Below, one piece after another: positions 59,621-64,000 of a stretch of DNA of 64,000 nucleotides. Source of the stretch: Pithys albifrons albifrons (taxonomy: Eukaryota > Chordata > Aves > Passeriformes > Thamnophilidae). The notes beneath the pieces were generated by a model. That model did not search any database and was not told where the DNA came from. It saw nothing but the letters and a program-made list of their open reading frames with translations. The translations under genes and the position numbers were made by a program. The DNA lies in assembly GCF_047495875.1 (NCBI RefSeq), contig NC_092475.1, positions 15,412,001-15,476,000 of the forward strand, read 5' to 3'. Numbering within the stretch: position 1 is the first letter of the stretch; each line of letters opens with the position of its first letter.

Positions 59621-62600
59621 GAGAGCCAGCTCTGTAAAATAAAAACGAGCAGACAACCAACAACGACTAAACAACCCCAATGACAAAACAACCTAAACCC
59701 CCTTCTCCCAAAAGAAAAGCCCACAGTGGCGTTCAAGTGCGTCCCAGGAGTACATAACACAGTGTGAGTTTTCCTTTGGAAAAGACCTCATGGCTCTGGT
59801 TTTACTCACTCTTAAATTTACCGATTAGTAATTTGCTTCCCCACCTTGATGCGCTGGGCTTAGGCAGGAAGTGCAGCGGTGGTTTCCGTGGTGGGCTCGT
59901 CCTCCTGCGGCGTTTCCAGTGGTGGTTTGTGTGCGGTGGGTGCAGTTCCCGTTCAGCTGCCAGGGCGTGGGGCGGCCCCGGGAGCTCCCCATGTGTGTGG
60001 GAACCTCACCTGTGCCCCGGCCGGGCCCCATCGATGTGCTGCTGTGCATTCGGGTCATTGGCAAGGACTTTTTTACTTGCAGGAGCCATGGATGGTTTTC
60101 TTTGAGAGACGTGAGACTTGCAAAGAAAAGCAGATGGTGTTTGGTGGAAAGGTTAAACCAGCAGAGTGGAGTTTTGCACCTTTTCAGAATGCTGCCTGGT
60201 TTTCTTGTTGGCTTAGACTGCAAATCTTCAGCTTGTTCTCAGTGTTGTCAGGAGTAACATGTGCAACACCGTGGTTGCTATACTGGAAATACATGTAATG
60301 CTTTGGGTTTTCATTCGAAATGGAAAGTTCCTTCTGCATGAGAGATTTATCTGCTTCTTCAAGGAGGTGTGTTTTTGCATGAAACTGTTTTTCAGGTGAT
60401 TACGTTTCTCTCTTTGTAAACTGCTGCTTGACACTGCTGTAGATGAAAGTATATAGTTGAATCCTTCTAATAAGGGTTGCATGTTTCTCTTAAAGGTCTG
60501 ATAAAAAAAGAAGTCTTACTTTCCTAAATGCATTTGCCATTTTAATATCAGTCTGTGGAGTGTAGTTGTATCTTTACTTGTAAGTCTGCTGTTGATGTCC
60601 TGGAAGATGTGTGAATATCTGTGTTTGTTTTAACTCCCTCTGTTAGGGAGTTCGTGGGGGGTTCCTTAGTACTTCTTGCTCCAAGTTTGCTTTGGTAATG
60701 ATGCTTAACAACTGAAACCAGCTTGTTTGGGCTGTGTGAGGAAGAGGCAGTTGTCTGTTCTTAGAGAGACTCATTCCTGGATGGTTTTCCAAAGAATCAC
60801 CATTTCAGTGTGAGATGGTCTACCAAGCAATGAAATGGCAAAGGTTTTCCATCCTATCTTTAAATACAAAATACCTGTGTTGCCACTCTAAAATGTTGTG
60901 CTTTTTTGTTGAGTTGTAATCCTGGGAAGATAATTTTTATATAGGGATTTTAAAAATGGGCATTTGATCAGGATTTGGATAATGAAATGGCAGATTACAA
61001 CTGAAAATACAGTGTCTCGTGAGAGTTCTTCCCGTGTGCTCTGTGGAGGTGACTGCCCAGAGATGGCTGTGAAATGTCACTTGGGTTCACCAGCTTGTAG
61101 GACTCTTGAAGAATTTGTCACCTGCAGTTCCAGGGAGGTTTTCTGAGGTACAGCTTATGTTGCCTTGTTTGGGTAAGAAGATGCACAGTTGGAGGAAGGA
61201 ATATCGCTGTTGATGGAGAAGGGATTTGTTCAGGGTTTTCAAGTATTGGTTGTCATTCCTTGCCTTTGAAAGAGAGATTTGTTTGTCTGTTGGTCATGGG
61301 AAAATTTGAAAGACTCTTTGACTGCTTTCTGGTCCTTTTCATGTTCTTTGTGGAAGAAATACTCATGTCTAGAAACTGAACAAAAGCTCTGCAGTGCAAT
61401 TGCCAACCAGTCGCATAGGGGAAAGCTACAGCCAGTGCACCCTGGTGGCTCTTGTGTGTTGGAGTGCCCTGTGGTGGTCGCAGGTTTGAACGTTCTATAT
61501 ATGCAGTTCTTTGCGGACTGTTACTGCTGTTGTGTTGCCTGCATTGATTTTTGCCTCCATTTATTCTTTATTGCAGTCTAAAAGTTGGTTTTAATTGGTT
61601 GCCCACAGGATTGGCTTGGCTTCTGCTACTTGTTAAGAAAAAAACATCTGTCTTTGCAGGTAAGAGCCTTTGAATTGAAGACTTCTTTATATGCATATTG
61701 AGTATATCCTAAGAAATACCTGAAGCTTTTGGAATCTGAATGTGTATCAAAAGACTTGGGTCCAATAATCCATAGCTTGCCTCTCCACTTTGACTTACTC
61801 TTTGATGGTGCTTTTGGAAAGGTTTTTCCTGTAAACAGAATTTTCCGCCAAACTAATGTTTTGTTGTTTCATCAGCACGTGCTGGTCTGGAACACTCTCC
61901 CAGTTATTTTGCACTGTTGGAAAATGCAGTTACTTTGCTGCAGGCCACAGGTCTGCATGTTTGTAACTACTGGAGTGTAGAAGTGTACCTCAGTTGGTTC
62001 CAGTGAGCTTTTGCAGCATTTAAAGAACTTGGATAGTTTCAAAATTGGCTGAGAGTCGACTGTGTTAATCTAACAAATTGATTTTAGCCTTAAAAAAGAC
62101 AAAACTGTAGTCTGCAGTTTCAACTTTTGCTAGACAGTCTCCTACTTAAAATTCCTCCTCCAGTACCAGTGTTCCTGCAGTTCTTATTCTTCATCCAAGA
62201 ATTGCCAGATATGTTTGTCTGTGTGTGTACCATGTGGGTGTTGTACTTTAATACTCCCCGGGGACTGGGTTGGATCTTCCCAACTTTTCCCCTGAAAAAT
62301 TCATATATCTTAAAAGGCTAGTCTGGCATGCTTAGGAAGTCATGCATAAGACCCAAATTCTTGCTGTTTTGCTGACTAGCACCCGGGGGAAGGAGTAGTA
62401 TTGTTGTATTTTACACGTTTTTCCCAGTGTAGCATCTGCATTTCAAAATGTCAAGACACCAGTGTGCTGTTCAGGCTCATCAGATGGGTTGGGTCTGGCT
62501 GATTGTCAGCAGCCTGTGACTCTGCAGGTTTGATCTCCACTTGCTGATGGGTATGGAGTGTCCACAGTGTACCTTCCACAAATATACCAAACACACAGAA

Positions 62601-64000
62601 GGAAAACCAACCCCATTTTTGCCTTGAAGTACCTTTTTAGGGCAGCCTGGGCACACCTGGCAGCCCAGCAGAAGCCCTCAGTGCCTGCTGGCCGGGGGTC
62701 CCTGCTGTGTCTGGAGGTGCTGCTGCCTCTGCACGTGTTGGGCTTCACAAGTGAACAGGCTTTGCATTTTCATTACTTGGAAAATTGGAGCCAGTGGGTT
62801 ATTGTCTCCTAAGTGCATTTTGGAAAAAGTTTGTTTGTGGGTGTTTAGAAATGTAAAACTTGGCCCTTCTGGTCCTTGAACTTTGTCTTTAAGTCACAGA
62901 AGCGACACTGCTGTGTTGAAATCCTGAAAAAGCTGAAGCAGTTACGTGGTGACAAAATACTCCTTTGCCAAAAATATTGATGAGTCAAGTCCTTAAAATT
63001 CTTTTTATTCGGACCATGCTGCTGTCAGCTCCTGCTTAATAGCAAGCATTTCCTTACTGTTCTGCATGGAATTAACTACAGCCAAGTCATTGCAGCCAGT
63101 TTTTCTAGTGACTTTATGCCTAAGCAGCATTAAGGATGTTTTTGTTGACTGTGCTGTAGCAGACCTGAATAGAATACTTAGTAGCAAAACTTCAATCACA
63201 TTTATTATGAAGTTTGAATTTGGTGCAAAACTGAAACACTTTCAGTATCCCAGAAGCTGTGTAAATGTTTGACTGCTTGAACTCCTCTGTGAGTTTATCT
63301 GTTAATTTGTCTTCTGGGCTGGATTCATGAAATCATTTGTAAATGCAGTTGGTTGTCTTGCAGGTGTCAGTTCTGATAAAGAACACGAGTTGTTCTGAAC
63401 CAGCAGACCTGAGTGCACACACCTTCCCAAATTGCCTTTGTTCATCCAGTGGCTGTATCAGATTGTCATCTCTTTTGCTTTAATAAGGAAATAACTAAAA
63501 GTACTCTCCTATGTAACACAGGAAACTTAAAGTGTCTTAACTCCACATACATAAAAATTTCTGAAACACATTTCTATATATAATAGGTAATAGAGAAAAA
63601 TTTAAACCTCATCTAATTCAAAAGCAGTCCTGTAGCCCAGCATGGTAAAGCTTGGGTTCCCAATGCCCTTTAGTATGGCTTCTTCAAAGGAAGCAGAGTT
63701 TTCATTTTAACTTTAGTTTGAGATTGCCATCAGTATTAGGCAAATTTAAAATAAAACTACAGAATTGTGAACTACTGCTTTTTAAAACAGTGCAAAAAGT
63801 CTTAGGTGCTTTCTTAGGTGTTTACATAGCATGGATAGTCCTCGTTTTGACCTCCTGGGGTTTTTTCACGTGGGCCAGTTATTTTTCTGTTGGAAAATGA
63901 TTGGGCAATGAGTTTTATTTTCAAGTTAAATGTAACAGCCACTATAAATGATAAAAGGCAAGGATGTTGCTTCTGTTACCTAACCATGGAGATAGGAAAA
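59621..64000 (+). other. Probable first intron of the RBM12/CPNE1-like gene
   Basis: 4.4 kb of ordinary AT-moderate DNA after the CpG island. I found no coding exon with paired splice sites, RNA gene or repeat family. It presumably continues to acceptors beyond the window. Confidence 0.45.

Noticed and set aside
58290..59686. Long open frames on both strands in the last CpG island (up to 438 codons)
   Set aside because: GC-rich DNA is poor in stop codons. Composition is Arg/Pro/Gly/Ala-rich with no conserved motif.

Overview
This is vertebrate nuclear DNA, almost certainly from a bird and probably a passerine. All protein genes are split by GT-AG introns, and the repeats are avian: CR1 LINE fragments, solo LTRs, and two SINEs with a tRNA-Ile-like head and a CR1-like tail, the architecture known for the zebra-finch SINE TguSINE1. 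The gene order RBM39 (+), ROMO1 (-), NFS1 (+), followed by a CpG-island promoter in the place of RBM12/CPNE1, is the inverted equivalent of the human 20q11 block PHF20-RBM39-ROMO1-NFS1-RBM12/CPNE1.

Layout. 1-5240 is gene-poor and crowded with tandem repeats: a 102-bp minisatellite next to an intact tRNA-Glu(TTC), a 23-bp repeat, a 19/90-bp minisatellite and about 930 bp of CCCATY hexamer satellite. 5240-5740 is the RBM39 CpG-island promoter with four TCTCGCGAGA-type palindromes and the noncoding first exon. The start of RBM39 intron 1 carries a roughly 610-bp, 12/13-bp GGATCC-containing minisatellite. RBM39 coding exons run from 9399 to 36375 (16 coding exons, 522 codons, complete). ROMO1 lies on the minus strand (38817-40514, 79 codons, complete). 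NFS1 follows on the plus strand (40891-53245, 13 exons, 451 codons, complete). ROMO1 and NFS1 share a head-to-head GC-rich promoter of roughly 100 bp. 53.3-58.7 kb is intergenic and holds a decayed CR1 LINE. 58.7-59.6 kb is a strong CpG island with a probable noncoding first exon ending at 58983, and the remainder looks like first intron with no coding exon that I can recognise.

Functions. RBM39 is a nuclear RS/RRM splicing factor and coactivator. ROMO1 is a small inner-mitochondrial-membrane protein. NFS1 is the mitochondrial cysteine desulfurase that supplies sulfur for Fe-S clusters. ROMO1 and NFS1 are both mitochondrial and probably share a promoter. I saw no bacterial-type system, CRISPR array or new gene family. 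The unusual content lies in the tandem arrays around the RBM39 promoter, possible RNA-level regulation of RBM39, and nested retroelements with readable target-site duplications.

Limits. Exon boundaries were read by eye from splice consensus and from my knowledge of the vertebrate proteins, and exon phases add up exactly in all three genes. Transcription starts, poly(A) sites, repeat-family names and the identity of the last gene are inferences.
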